Origin: JAWKJY01 sp041393535
GTDB lineage: Bacteria; Actinomycetota; Thermoleophilia; Gaiellales; Gaiellaceae
Direction of reading: 5' to 3'
Assembly (NCBI GenBank): GCA_041393535.1
Contig: JAWKJY010000011.1
Location: 1-64,000, forward strand
DNA: 64,000 nt
Below the pieces are notes generated by a model. That model made no database searches, was not told the DNA's origin, and saw only the letters and a program-made list of their open reading frames with translations. Shown one piece after another: positions 44,439 through 52,103 of this stretch. Numbering within the stretch: position 1 is the stretch's first letter; every line of letters begins with the position of its first letter. The position numbers and the translations under genes were made by a program.

Positions 44439-44687
44439 CTAGGCGAGCGGAGGTCGGAGCGCCCAGCTTCGCTCGTCGATTCGCTGGGGCACGAGCAGTG
44501 GCTCGGGCGCCTCGGCGAGCCAATCCTCGAGCGCGCGACCGAGCGCCTCCGGGGCGCAGGCGGCACCGTCGACGTGGAGGACGCGCCCGTCGAGCTCGGC
44601 CGTGATCCCTCGTTCGGCGAGCGCTGCTGCGAGCGCGACGGCGTCATCGTGCCGCGGCAGCTCGACGGCGAGCTCGCCCGCCGTCAC
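44439..44687 (-). CDS. Hypothetical protein, 82 residues
   Basis: GTG 44687 overlaps the stop of the upstream small gene (GTGA). The sequence (starting MTAGELAVELPRHDDAVALA) has a ferredoxin-like strand-helix-strand look: AVELP, helix DAVALAAALAERG, ITAELDGRVLHVDG, helix PEALGRALEDWLAEA. The C-terminus PLLVPQRIDERSWALRPPLA is unassigned. No family recognised; co-transcribed with the charged gene upstream. Confidence 0.6.
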   Translation of the reverse strand: MTAGELAVELPRHDDAVALAAALAERGITAELDGRVLHVDGAACAPEALGRALEDWLAEAPEPLLVPQRIDERSWALRPPLA

Positions 44688-44863
44688 GAGCTCCCCGCCG
44701 GCCGGCCGTAGCGCTCCTCGCGCTCCCGGTGACGCCGCTCGTCATCCGCCGTACGCTCCCCCGCCGCCGTTCCCGGCCCGGCGTCGTCCGGGGGTGCAGG
44801 CGCCGACCCGCCGTCCTCGCGCCGCGGCCGTTCGCGCTCCTGGTCGTCTCGTTCGCTGCTCAT
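44684..44863 (-). CDS. Small highly charged protein, 59 residues
   Basis: ATG 44863 opens a product of mostly Glu, Arg, Asp and Pro (DDQERERPRREDGG, RTADDERRHREREERYGRP), probably disordered. It overlaps the next gene by GTGA. Its support is the coupling and the position in a coherent two-gene unit. Confidence 0.45.
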   Translation of the reverse strand: MSSERDDQERERPRREDGGSAPAPPDDAGPGTAAGERTADDERRHREREERYGRPAGSS

Positions 44864-45054
44864 GGAAGCAATTCGATCCCTCGTGGAAGCCGTTGCCGCC
44901 GCGCCGCCGAGCGAACGCTTCCCCTGCCCGTGCGTCGGCGGCACGGCGGACGATCGAGGGGTACCCGGGCTCGGCGCGGGCGAATCCTCGCCGGAGCCGA
45001 CGTTATCCGTGGGCGCCCCACGGGTAGGGAGTCGGCACACGAGAGGAGGCCACC

Positions 45055-45285
45055 ATGCTCGAGCGCGTGCTCTGCCCCGGCTGCGGCGTCCGGGTGACGA
45101 CCGAGACGCTGGACGATCACGTCTGCGAGCTGGAGCGGTTCGTCGGGCACCAGATGGCGCGGCTCCGGCCCGAGATCGCGCGCTTCGAGGACGAGCTCGC
45201 CGTGTACCTCGGCTCGCCGCGCGGGCGCTTCGAGCTCTGGTACGCGGCACGAACGCGTGGACGCGGAACGCGCGTCGGGGGCTGA
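45055..45285 (+). CDS. Small zinc-binding protein
   Basis: A 76-residue protein with GAGGAGG six bases before ATG. MLERVLCPGCGVRVTTETLD carries one Cys-x2-Cys pair and DDHVCEL adds His and a third Cys, a plausible treble-clef-like site. The rest is helical (RFVGHQMARLRPEIARFEDE) and ends basic. It is the first of three small plus-strand genes with good ribosome sites. Function unknown. Confidence 0.65.
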   Translation: MLERVLCPGCGVRVTTETLDDHVCELERFVGHQMARLRPEIARFEDELAVYLGSPRGRFELWYAARTRGRGTRVGG

Positions 45286-45342
45286 GGTTTGGATCGACCG
45301 CGACCCGGGTATCACGCCGCGCGACCCCAGGAGGCACGCCCG

Positions 45343-45555
45343 ATGGCGACCGTTGACGTACCAGTGCTCGATCTCGCACCTCGCCCCGACCAGGCGCGAC
45401 TGCCACGAAGCGAGGTGCGCTGCGACACGTGCGGGTACGGCGCGGTCGCCGATCAGACGCCCGCCCGCTGCCCGATGTGCAGCGGGACCAGCTGGCGGCC
45501 CGCCCGCTACCAGGCGCGCCTCGCCGATCACACCTCGACCCGGAGCGGCCGATGA
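45343..45555 (+). CDS. Rubredoxin-like zinc-ribbon protein
   Basis: A 70-residue protein from ATG 45343 with AGGAGG upstream. CDTCGYGAVADQTPARCPMC shows two Cys-x2-Cys pairs 15 residues apart, followed by SGTSWRPARY, as in the small rubrerythrin/rubredoxin-like ribbons of stress clusters. It overlaps the next gene by ATGA. Confidence 0.7.
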   Translation: MATVDVPVLDLAPRPDQARLPRSEVRCDTCGYGAVADQTPARCPMCSGTSWRPARYQARLADHTSTRSGR

Positions 45556-45830
45556 CCCCCGACGTGAAGGCGCGCCTCGTGCGTGCACGCGTGGAGATGC
45601 TGACCGGCGAGCGAGCCGCGCTCTGGCGGCGCGCCTCGCAGACCCGAGATCCCGAGCTGCGTCGGCAGCTGCGGCGAATCGACGAGGAGATCGCCGACCT
45701 CTGGCAGCTCCTGCGCGAGCAGCGCGCCACCGTCGAGGCGAACGCGAGCCGGGCGACGATCATGCGCCGCGCGCGGGCCCACGCTCGCCTCGAGCGCGAG
45801 CTCGCCGAGCGCTTTCCCGCGACCGGCTAG
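45552..45830 (+). CDS. Helical small protein coupled to the zinc ribbon
   Basis: A 92-residue, Arg/Glu/Leu-rich, probably coiled-coil protein (ARLVRARVEMLTGERAALWR, RRIDEEIADLWQLLREQRA). ATG 45552 lies within the stop of the zinc-ribbon gene. No family recognised. Confidence 0.65.
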   Translation: MTPDVKARLVRARVEMLTGERAALWRRASQTRDPELRRQLRRIDEEIADLWQLLREQRATVEANASRATIMRRARAHARLERELAERFPATG

Positions 45831-46164
45831 CCCTCGCCCGCCGATCCCGAGCCGCCGCGAGAGCGGCAGGCCGTGCCGGGCGCCTCGCCACCGCGGGGCT
45901 GCGCGGCCGGCGGCGAGGTGGGAGAGGCGCCGAGCGCCGCCCTGCCTGCGCCACGTGCGGAGCACGGGCACGTCGGCTCGCTCGCGCGCACGGGGCCGGT
46001 GCAGGAGACGGCGCGCTGCTCGCGCACCCCTCGTCCGGATGCGGCGGGCTCGCAGCGCGCGCGTCGACGGGATCCCGCACCCCCACGGCGATCCCCGTGC
46101 CGTCGAAGCCCGACCAGCGAGCGGCACGCATGAAATCCGAGGAAACGGGGAATAGCATCAGGGC
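45831..46164. other. Intergenic region before the sigma operon
   Basis: 334 bases, GC-rich, with no convincing protein frame on either strand. The last 30 bases (around GGAAACGGGGAATAG) are AT-richer and probably hold the promoter of the 46.2-47.8 kb operon; GGGAAT resembles the -10 (GGGTAT) of SigB-type promoters, but no GTTT -35 is visible at the right distance. Confidence 0.4.
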
Positions 46165-46560
46165 GTGCCCGATTCCGTCGTCCTCACGCTGCCCCGCGGG
46201 GAGCCGTTCGTCGCTGTCGCCCGACTCGTCGTCGGCGGCCTGGCCGCGCGTCTGGAGCTGCCGTTCGACGGCATGGACGACGTGCAGCTCGCAGTCGAGT
46301 CTGTCCTCGCGGACGCATGCGCGGACGGCTACGCGGGTGAGGTGACCGTCGCGCTGGCGATCGAGCCCGATCGCATCGTCGCCCGGATCGGCCCGCTCGA
46401 GGAGCAGGTCGCCGCGCGCGCCGTCGATCGCGATGGCGGCTTGGACGGTGTGCCGCTCGGGCGCCTGCTCGCCTCGCTCGTCGACGAGATCGAGGACGAG
46501 CCGAGCGACCAGGGCCCGTGGCTCGCGCTGCACAAGCACACGCCGGGCCGGCGGCCGTGA
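46165..46560 (+). CDS. Degenerate RsbW-like protein
   Basis: A 131-residue protein from GTG 46165. Its order (PRGEPFVAVARLVVGGLAAR, GMDDVQLAVESVLADACADG, VTVALAIEPDRIVARIGPLE) follows the anti-sigma HATPase fold. The N-box Asn is missing (ESVLADACADG where EALANAVEHG is usual), and no glycine-rich G2 box follows (VPLGRLLASLVDEI). It should bind neither ATP nor act as a kinase, but could still bind sigma or RsbV. It directly precedes the sigma gene, the usual place for rsbW partners. Confidence 0.65.
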   Translation: MPDSVVLTLPRGEPFVAVARLVVGGLAARLELPFDGMDDVQLAVESVLADACADGYAGEVTVALAIEPDRIVARIGPLEEQVAARAVDRDGGLDGVPLGRLLASLVDEIEDEPSDQGPWLALHKHTPGRRP

Positions 46561-46599
46561 GGGCGTGGTCGGGACGACCGGTGCGAGACGGAGAGGACG

Positions 46600-47351
46600 G
46601 TGCCGGTGAGCGGCGCGCCCACCGTTCGCGAGCGCATCATCGCGTACCACGAGCACGGCGACCGCGAGGCGCGGGACCTGCTCGTGGAGGAGCTGATGCC
46701 GCTCGTCCGCGCGCTGGCGCGGCGCTACGCCGGCCGCGGGGAGCAGCTCGACGACCTGATCCAGGTGGGCGCGATCGGCCTGATCAAGGCGATCGACCGC
46801 TTCGACCCTCTCGCGGGGTCGAGCTGACCACCTACGCGATCCCGACGATCGTCGGAGAGATCAAGCGCCACTTCCGGGACAAGGGCTGGGCCGTGCACGT
46901 GCCACGGCGGTTGAAGGAGCTGAACCTGCGGCTCTCGCGGCGGATCGAGGAGCTGACGGCGCAGCTCGGCCGCTCCCCCACCGTGGCGGAGCTCGCGGCG
47001 GCCGAGGGAATCGAGGAGGAGGAGGTCGTCGAAGCGCTCGAGACCGGCCAGGCCTACGCGGCCCAGTCGCTGTCGGCGCCGGTGCTCTCCGCCGACGAGC
47101 CGTCCGACCTCGAGACGCTGTCCTCGATCCCGTCGATCGACGAGGGGTTCGCGACGACCGAGGACCGCGTCGTGCTGTCGCGCGGGTTCAGGGCCCTCGA
47201 CGAGCGGGAGCGCAGGATCCTGACGCTCCGGTTCTTCGACGGGCTCACGCAGTCCCAGATCGCGGCGGAGATCGGCATCTCGCAGATGCACGTGTCCCGC
47301 CTGATCCGTCGCGCGCTCGAGAAGATGCGCACGGAGATCGAGAGCCAGTAA
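46600..47351 (+). CDS. SigB/SigF-type stress sigma factor, one-base frameshift
   Basis: GTG 46600 starts APTVRERIIAYHEHGDREAR; region 2 (ELMPLVRALARRYAGRG, LDDLIQVGAIGLIKAIDRFD) then breaks at GSS-TGA. The next frame continues GVELTTYAIPTIVGEIKRHF, RDKGWAVHVPRRLKELNLRL, and region 4 (LDERERRILTLRFFDGLTQS, IGISQMHVSRLIRRALEKM). Restoring one G at 46815-46818 rejoins FDPLAGVELTTYA exactly as in the family. The span (752) is one short of a multiple of three. RFFDGLTQSQIA and MHVSRLIRRAL are signature SigB-type helices. If the shift is real, the general stress sigma is dead. Confidence 0.85.
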
Positions 47352-47382
47352 CGTGCCGGCGCGCGAAGGGACGGGGGCGGTG

Positions 47383-47808
47383 ATGAGCGACGCGACCGAG
47401 CGGACGACGTGGCAGGTCTCGCTGGCGATTCCAGCGCGGGCCGAGTACCTCGTGCTCGGGCGGCTCGCGCTGAGCGGGCTCACGCGCGTCGTCCCGATCT
47501 CCTCGGACACGCTCGCCGACCTGAAGCTGGCCCTGACCGAGGCCGCCTCGAACGCGATCGTCCACGGCTCGCGGGACGGCGACGGAGTGGTCCGGATCCG
47601 CTACGAGCTGCTCGCCGACGGGCGCCTCGCCGTCGAGGTGGCGGACGACGGCCCTGGCTCAGGCAACGGCTCGCCCGTCGACGAGGAGGAGGCGCTGCAG
47701 GCCGGCCTGGGCCTCGCGATCATCGAGGCTCTCGCCGACGAGGTCGAGGTGGAGCGCCTCGAGCCCGGCGGTGGCACGCGGCTCCGCTTCATCCGCACGC
47801 TGTCCTGA
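47383..47808 (+). CDS. RsbW-type anti-sigma serine kinase, partner of the sigma factor
   Basis: A 141-residue protein from ATG 47383 (an in-frame GTG at 47353 is possible). LKLALTEAASNAIVHGSRDG is the N-box, LAVEVADDGPGSGNG the G1 box, and AGLGLAIIEALADEVEVERL the G2 box: a full ATP site. It directly follows the sigma gene, so it is the likely cognate anti-sigma kinase. It would hold the sigma factor unless RsbV competes. Confidence 0.85.
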   Translation: MSDATERTTWQVSLAIPARAEYLVLGRLALSGLTRVVPISSDTLADLKLALTEAASNAIVHGSRDGDGVVRIRYELLADGRLAVEVADDGPGSGNGSPVDEEEALQAGLGLAIIEALADEVEVERLEPGGGTRLRFIRTLS

Positions 47809-48809
47809 CGGCCCGCGGACGGCCGAACGAGCGTGGTTGTCCGCGGCTGCTGTCCCGACCGCCTGACGGTTCTTGCAGCGGCGGCACCGGGCCGGTCGTC
47901 GAGCGCTCGGCGAGCCCGCGCGCCCGTGGATCGATCGGCACGGAATCGGCGCACTTCCGCGACGGACACGTGCGCGCCTCGCCACTAGGCTGAGCGCTGG
48001 CGGATCGTGGGACCCCCACCCAAGGGCGGGACTCCGGAGGCGCACCGGCCGAAGGGGACACGGCTGAATCGGACAGGGGTGCGCAACGGGACGAGCGCCG
48101 GCAACGGGACGAGCGCCGGGAACGGTCAGGTGAGCGCGCCGGGCGCCCGGCGGCAACACCGCTCCGCTGGCGGTGCGCAGGCGGGGTCGTCGTCGAACCC
48201 CCGCCCCACCGCCGGCCGGGCCTCGTGGCCAGCCAGCCGTCACGGGCACCCTTCCGCCACCCCTGCCCCGCCTAGCCGCTCCCCCGGGCGCGGCCGCCGT
48301 CGACGCCTTCCGCCTGGCCCGGCCCCGTACCGCGCTGCGCCGGCCGCGGGCACCGAGCCGCCACTCCTGCGGCCCGCCCGCCGCCGCGCCGCGCCCCGGG
48401 TGCGCCGGCTACCTTCCGCGCCGGCTCCGGCCGGCCACCCCGCCACGGGCGTCCAGCCGCTCCCCGCCCAGACCGACAGAACATCCCCGCCCGCGCCGCG
48501 CCGAAGGCGCCCTCGCCTCCCCCACCGGGGCCCGCGCCCCAGGCGCCACCGGCACCCAGCCGCCCCTCCGGCCCGCCCAGCCGCCCGGCCCCGACCGCCA
48601 GCAACCCCGCCGGCCGCGCCGCGCCGGAGGCGCCGTCCTCGCGCCATGGGCCCCGCCCCGGCCGCTCGCCGCCCCTCGACGGGGCCCCGTCGCGCGCACC
48701 CCGGGGAGCCCCGGGGGATGCGCCACGCCCGTGGCGCACCGGGTGGCGGGCCGGACGTCCGCTCGCACCGGAGCGGCGTCACCCGGCCAGCGACCGGGCC
48801 GGACGACGG
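47809..48809. other. 1-kb extreme-GC convergent spacer with repeat copy C
   Basis: Between the RsbW stop and the RsbV stop. From about 48130 to 48790 the plus strand is almost all Pro/Arg/Ala codons in every frame, with no start or domain; copy C of the repeat lies at 47928-48032. I looked for a lost cell-wall hydrolase or peptidase frame and found none. Confidence 0.5.
47928..48032 (-). repeat. Dispersed ~105-bp repeat, copy C
   Basis: Read on the minus strand it matches copy B closely: CGCCCTTGGGTGGGGGT, CCACG-TCCGCC-AGCG, CAGCCTA, GTCCGTCGCGG and TGCGCCGATTCCGTGCCGAT, ending in CGATC. Orientation is opposite to copies A and B. Confidence 0.7.
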
Positions 48810-49169
48810 CTACGACGAGCCGGGCGTCGGCGCGGTCGCGAGCGCGTCCTCGAGCGTGTCCGAGATGGGGAAGACGCGATCCAGCAGGGTGATCTCGAAC
48901 ACCTTCCGGATGTTGCGGTCGGGTGCGACGAGCAGCACGTCGCCCTCGACGGGCCGGAGCCGCTTGACGGCCCCGATCAGGACGCCGAGCGTCGTCGAGT
49001 CGATGAACGTCGTCTCCGTCATGTCCACCACGAGGCGACGGGCGCCGGCGTCGATCGCCTCCACGAGCCGGTCGCGCAGCTCGGGGGCGGTGTACAGGTC
49101 GACCTCGCCCGAGAGCGCGACGACGACGGTCGCGTCGGGCAGGTGCTCGAGCTCCACGCGGAAGCGCAC
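48810..49169 (-). CDS. RsbV-type anti-sigma factor antagonist
   Basis: A 119-residue STAS protein from GTG 49169 with AGGAGGAG upstream. VRFRVELEHLPDATVVVALS and GEVDLYTAPELRDRLVEAID build the sheet; TFIDSTTLGVLIGAVKRLRP carries the phosphorylated serine in the DST motif. Unphosphorylated RsbV binds RsbW and frees sigma. Convergent with the kinase gene at 47383-47808. Confidence 0.88.
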   Translation of the reverse strand: MRFRVELEHLPDATVVVALSGEVDLYTAPELRDRLVEAIDAGARRLVVDMTETTFIDSTTLGVLIGAVKRLRPVEGDVLLVAPDRNIRKVFEITLLDRVFPISDTLEDALATAPTPGSS

Positions 49170-49263
49170 TCTCTCCTCCTCCTGCCGTCCCTCGCCAGCG
49201 ACGGAGGGTCTGCGCCAGTGTTCCCCGTCCGGCCGGACGTCAAACGCCGCGACCGCAACGGGC

Positions 49264-49497
49264 TCACGCTCGGTCGCGGAGCCCCTCCTCGCCCGAGCGC
49301 GACGCGCAGCTCGCGCAGCAGTAGATCGCGCCGTCCGCCTCGACCCCGTGGCCGACGATCGTGCAACCGCAGTGGTCGCAACGCGGTGCCAGCAGGTGGA
49401 TCGCGCACTCGAAGCTGTCGAACTCGTGCTCGTCGCCGCCGAGCCGCACGGCAAAGGTCTTGTCGTACTCGTTGCCGCACACCGCGCACGTGCCCAT
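49264..49497 (-). CDS. Conserved small metal-binding protein
   Basis: A 77-residue protein with four cysteine sites: CAVCGNEYDKTF, FDSFECAIHLLAP, RCDHCGCTIVGHGVE and YCCASCA. The order CxxCGNxYDK-F...FDSFECAIH-LAPxCxHCG-IGHGVE is a conserved bacterial protein I know only as hypothetical; it should bind one or two zinc ions. It is a good candidate for a stress-induced small protein, given its neighbours. Confidence 0.75.
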   Translation of the reverse strand: MGTCAVCGNEYDKTFAVRLGGDEHEFDSFECAIHLLAPRCDHCGCTIVGHGVEADGAIYCCASCASRSGEEGLRDRA

Positions 49498-49518
49498 GCT
49501 CGCTCCTCTCGCTCGACG

Positions 49519-50094
49519 TCACGCGGCGGCGCGCCGCGCCCGCTCCTCCAGCTCCCCGACGATCTCCAGCCGCACGGCCGCCTCGAGGATCTCGACCGGG
49601 ACGCCGTAGCCGGCGAGCCCCTCCGCGATCACCTCTGCCGGGAGGTCGCGCGTCCCCGGCCGGGCCTGTGGGACGAAGATCGCGCGCGGGTACGCGTTCG
49701 CGGCCCGCCAGCCACGATCCCCCTCCACGACCGAGCCCCACAACGCGACCGTTCCGATCACCCGGTGCACGATCCCGCCGGTGGGCGCGTACCCGTCGAT
49801 GAACTCGGTCGCGCGCCGTAGCGTCGACGCGGCGTAGACGCCACAGGCGCACGCGGCGGCAGGTGCGGGATGCCGCGTGACCCCTTCCGCGCCGGGCGGG
49901 AGGATCACCTGCTTGAGGCACACGGCCGAGAGAGCCCGTCGGGCCGGCCAGATCGTCTCGTAGATGAGCGAGCGCAGGCGCAGGCCCTCCGTCTCGCGGA
50001 CGACGCCCCAGCAGCGCCAGCCGACGACGGGCTCGATCAGATCCGGCGCCGCGGCGCCCGTCGGCGCCGGACGCCCGTCGTCGAGGTGCCTCAT
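49519..50094 (-). CDS. Hypothetical protein, 191 residues
   Basis: ATG 50094 overlaps the stop of the peptide gene upstream (ATGA). DLIEPVVGWRCWGVV, LRLRSLIYETIWPARRA and IVHRVIGTVALWGSVVEGDR read as protein. HPAPAAACACGVYAASTLRR has a Cys-x-Cys-containing core (ACACG). The C-terminus is helical and basic (LEIVGELEERARRAAA). No family recognised. Confidence 0.6.
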   Translation of the reverse strand: MRHLDDGRPAPTGAAAPDLIEPVVGWRCWGVVRETEGLRLRSLIYETIWPARRALSAVCLKQVILPPGAEGVTRHPAPAAACACGVYAASTLRRATEFIDGYAPTGGIVHRVIGTVALWGSVVEGDRGWRAANAYPRAIFVPQARPGTRDLPAEVIAEGLAGYGVPVEILEAAVRLEIVGELEERARRAAA

Positions 50095-50219
50095 GCGGGT
50101 GCGAGCTCGGGCTCGACGGGCTCCTGCTCGGGCCGGCGCTCGGGCACCGGATCCTCGCGGGGCACCGGGTCGACGATCGGCTCGACGGTGTACTCGCGCT
50201 TCGGCTTGCCGATCTCCAT
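50091..50219 (-). CDS. 42-residue Pro/Glu-rich peptide
   Basis: ATG 50219 follows GGAGGGAG four bases upstream. The product (MEIGKPKREYTVEPIVDPVP and further PEP/VEP repeats) is charged and probably disordered. Its stop overlaps the next start (ATGA), the main support for it being a gene. Confidence 0.55.
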   Translation of the reverse strand: MEIGKPKREYTVEPIVDPVPREDPVPERRPEQEPVEPELAPA

Positions 50220-50257
50220 AGGACTCCCTCCTCCGTCGGCTCGGGGCGCGGGCGCGC

Positions 50258-50800
50258 CTAGGCCCGGGGTACCCCGGGCAGCGCCGGCGAAACCTGCCCA
50301 CCCGCGCCGCGGCGGCGTCCGCGCCCGGCCGAGGCCGGCGCGACGTGGACCCCCACCGGCCGGAAGCCGTCCTCCCCGGGGTCGAGTCGCACGCGCACGG
50401 AGCGCCGGTCGAGCCTGAGGTGCCACGCACCCGTCCCGAGCAGGAGATGCCCGACCATCCCCTCGGCCGAGATCTCCACGTCGAAGAGTCGTGCGTCGGC
50501 CGGGACGTCCGCGCCACTCCAGGCGAGCCGGGTCAGCTCGCCCAACCGAACGCCGCACTCGTCGTAGAACCCCGAGGCGGCGCGGTCGAGCAGCGCGAGG
50601 GCCGTCGGGATCGCGATCGGGTCGCGATCGAGCAGCGCGGCAGGCGCGGGCAGGAAGCGGGCGACGCCGTCCGCGTCGCGGACGTCCAGCCCGAGGACGC
50701 GGCGGAGCCCGCGGTCGAGCGCCACGTCGACGACCCGGCCGACGGGCTGCCCTTCCACCGCGACCGCCAGGCCCAGGAGGCCCCGCGCGTCCTGGCTCAC
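50258..50800 (-). CDS. PRC-barrel-domain protein
   Basis: A 180-residue protein whose GTG 50800 overlaps the thioredoxin-fold gene stop (GTGA). ARGLLGLAVAVEGQPVGRVV and DVALDRGLRRVLGLDVRDAD form a PRC-barrel (strand, GxxVGxVxD turn, strand). A second barrel-like half follows (FYDECGVRLGELTRLAW, LFDVEISAEGMVGHLLLG). PRC barrels act as small scaffolds in RNA processing and photosynthesis; the role here is unknown. Confidence 0.7.
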   Translation of the reverse strand: MSQDARGLLGLAVAVEGQPVGRVVDVALDRGLRRVLGLDVRDADGVARFLPAPAALLDRDPIAIPTALALLDRAASGFYDECGVRLGELTRLAWSGADVPADARLFDVEISAEGMVGHLLLGTGAWHLRLDRRSVRVRLDPGEDGFRPVGVHVAPASAGRGRRRGAGGQVSPALPGVPRA

Positions 50801-51135
50801 GCGCCGCCTTCCGGCGCGCCGTCGTCGAGCAGGGCCAGCAGGTCGGCGATCTGCGTCCCCGTGGCCCGACCCTCGATCCGACCGATCAGGCGCCGGTCGC
50901 GAAGCAGCACGAGCGACGGCACCTCGGCGACGCCGAGCCGCTGCGCGAGCGCCGGGTCGTCGTCCGCATCGATCCGGACGACCCGGAGCTCCCGGCGACG
51001 GGTCGAGGCGAGGTGGGCCATGAGGCTCTCCATCCGACGTCCGGGACCCGACGTGCGGGCGGTCACGAACACGAGGGTGGGACGGGAGTCCGCCGTCTTG
51101 CGCTCGCGCGTCGCCTGCTGCTGGAGATCCGCCAC
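50797..51135 (-). CDS. Thioredoxin-fold protein without the CxxC pair
   Basis: A 112-residue protein from GTG 51135 (TTG 51168 also possible). RPTLVFVTARTSGPGRRMES replaces the WCGPC active site by SGPG, with no cysteines in the domain. RVVRIDADDDPALAQRLGVA and EVPSLVLLRDRRLIGRIEGR keep the thioredoxin cis-proline loop (VPS) and sheet. It should not do disulfide chemistry; it may be a binding protein. Coupled to the PRC-barrel gene. Confidence 0.75.
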   Translation of the reverse strand: MADLQQQATRERKTADSRPTLVFVTARTSGPGRRMESLMAHLASTRRRELRVVRIDADDDPALAQRLGVAEVPSLVLLRDRRLIGRIEGRATGTQIADLLALLDDGAPEGGA

Positions 51136-51225
51136 ACCCAGGCCGTACCCGCTTGCGCCCGGAGGCAATCATCCCGACCGGCGCGCGCCGGTTTGCCGGC
51201 GCGGGGTGGCGGGCACGCACCGTGC

Positions 51226-51582
51226 ATGCGGGTCGAGGGGATCCTCTGGGTGGGCCGCAGGACGGCGCGGCTCGACGCGATGGCCGGCTTCCTGGAGCGA
51301 TCGCTCGGGCTCGAGCGGGTCGCCGCGGACGAGGGCCGGGCACTGTTCCAGGCCGTGAACGGCGACCTGGTGGAGCTCTACGGGCCGGCCGAGGGCGGCG
51401 AGGAGCTGGCGGACGGCCCGGTGGTCGAGTTCGCCGTCGAGGATCTCGAGCAGGCTCGGCGGGAGCTGGCCGCCGCGGGCGTCGAGGTCGTGGCAGACGG
51501 CTACACCTGGCTCCACGTCCGGGCGCCGGACGGCACGGTCGTCGGCCTGAAGAGCGGGCGCTTCTCGGACGAGGCCGGCTGA
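51226..51582 (+). CDS. Glyoxalase/VOC-fold protein
   Basis: A 118-residue protein from ATG 51226. RVEGILWVGRRTARLDAMAG and FLERSLGLERVAADEGRALF match the first beta-alpha-beta half (the LGxE-like metal position), and ELADGPVVEFAVEDLEQARR with YTWLHVRAPDGTVVGLKSG matches the second. The second-half metal ligand is not the usual Glu/His, so it may be a binding protein (bleomycin-resistance-like). It stands alone, divergent from the thioredoxin gene. Confidence 0.75.
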   Translation: MRVEGILWVGRRTARLDAMAGFLERSLGLERVAADEGRALFQAVNGDLVELYGPAEGGEELADGPVVEFAVEDLEQARRELAAAGVEVVADGYTWLHVRAPDGTVVGLKSGRFSDEAG

Positions 51583-51722
51583 GGCCCGCGCCGTCCGGGC
51601 GTGCCGGCCCGACGCGCCGCCCGACCTCCTCCGCTCGCTCCGGCCGGCGCCCCCACGATCTGCATCGCAGTTGCGCAGCGCGGGGCCGCACACCTGTCCC
51701 GCTGGGCCATGTCCCGACCCGC

Positions 51723-51832
51723 ACGCCCGCCCTTGGGTGGGGGTACCACGCTCCGCCTAGCGACCAGCCTATCGCCGGGGGACGCGCGAGTCCGTCGCGG
51801 GTCTGCGCCGAGAATGTGCCGATCGATCCACA
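51723..51832 (+). repeat. Dispersed ~105-bp repeat, copy B
   Basis: The best-preserved match to copy C: CGCCCTTGGGTGGGGGTA, CCGCCTAGCG, CAGCCTATCG, AGTCCGTCGCGGG, TGCGCCGAGAATGTGCCGAT, CGATC. It is in the same orientation as copy A. Confidence 0.7.
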
Positions 51833-52089
51833 CGCGCCGCGCCGGGCCGGGTGTCCACGGGCTCGCGGGATGCCTGCGCACGTGCCCGCATGGGCCCGCC
51901 GCGATTCCCCGCGGGCCGCCGTCTGCGAGCCTCCACGCGCGACGACCCGCCGAACACGCGCAGGCCGGTCGCCCACGGCCGGACCGCGCACACGCGCGAG
52001 GCCGAGGACGCGCAGGCCGACCACGCGCGGAGCCGACCGGCGGGGCGCAGGAACGGCCGGCCGCTGGCCGCGCGGGGGCGGGCCTGCCC

Positions 52090-52103
52090 GGCCCGGCCGG
52101 GCC
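52090..52103. terminator. 14-bp palindrome after the RsbV gene
   Basis: GGCCCGGCCGGGCC is a perfect palindrome ending two bases before the minus-strand RsbV stop at 52106. It could form a tight hairpin in transcripts from either side. Confidence 0.45.

Noticed and set aside
47928..48100. A riboswitch (c-di-AMP/ydaO-like) near repeat copy C
   Set aside because: Some blocks (GGGACCCCCACCC, CCGAAGGGG) recall that class, but the core segments were not all found, no gene follows, and the same sequence recurs in two other 3'-3' spacers.
48007..49821. A 604-codon plus-strand frame through the GC-extreme spacer
   Set aside because: Pro/Arg/Ala-only composition without any domain, and it runs antisense through the clear RsbV gene.
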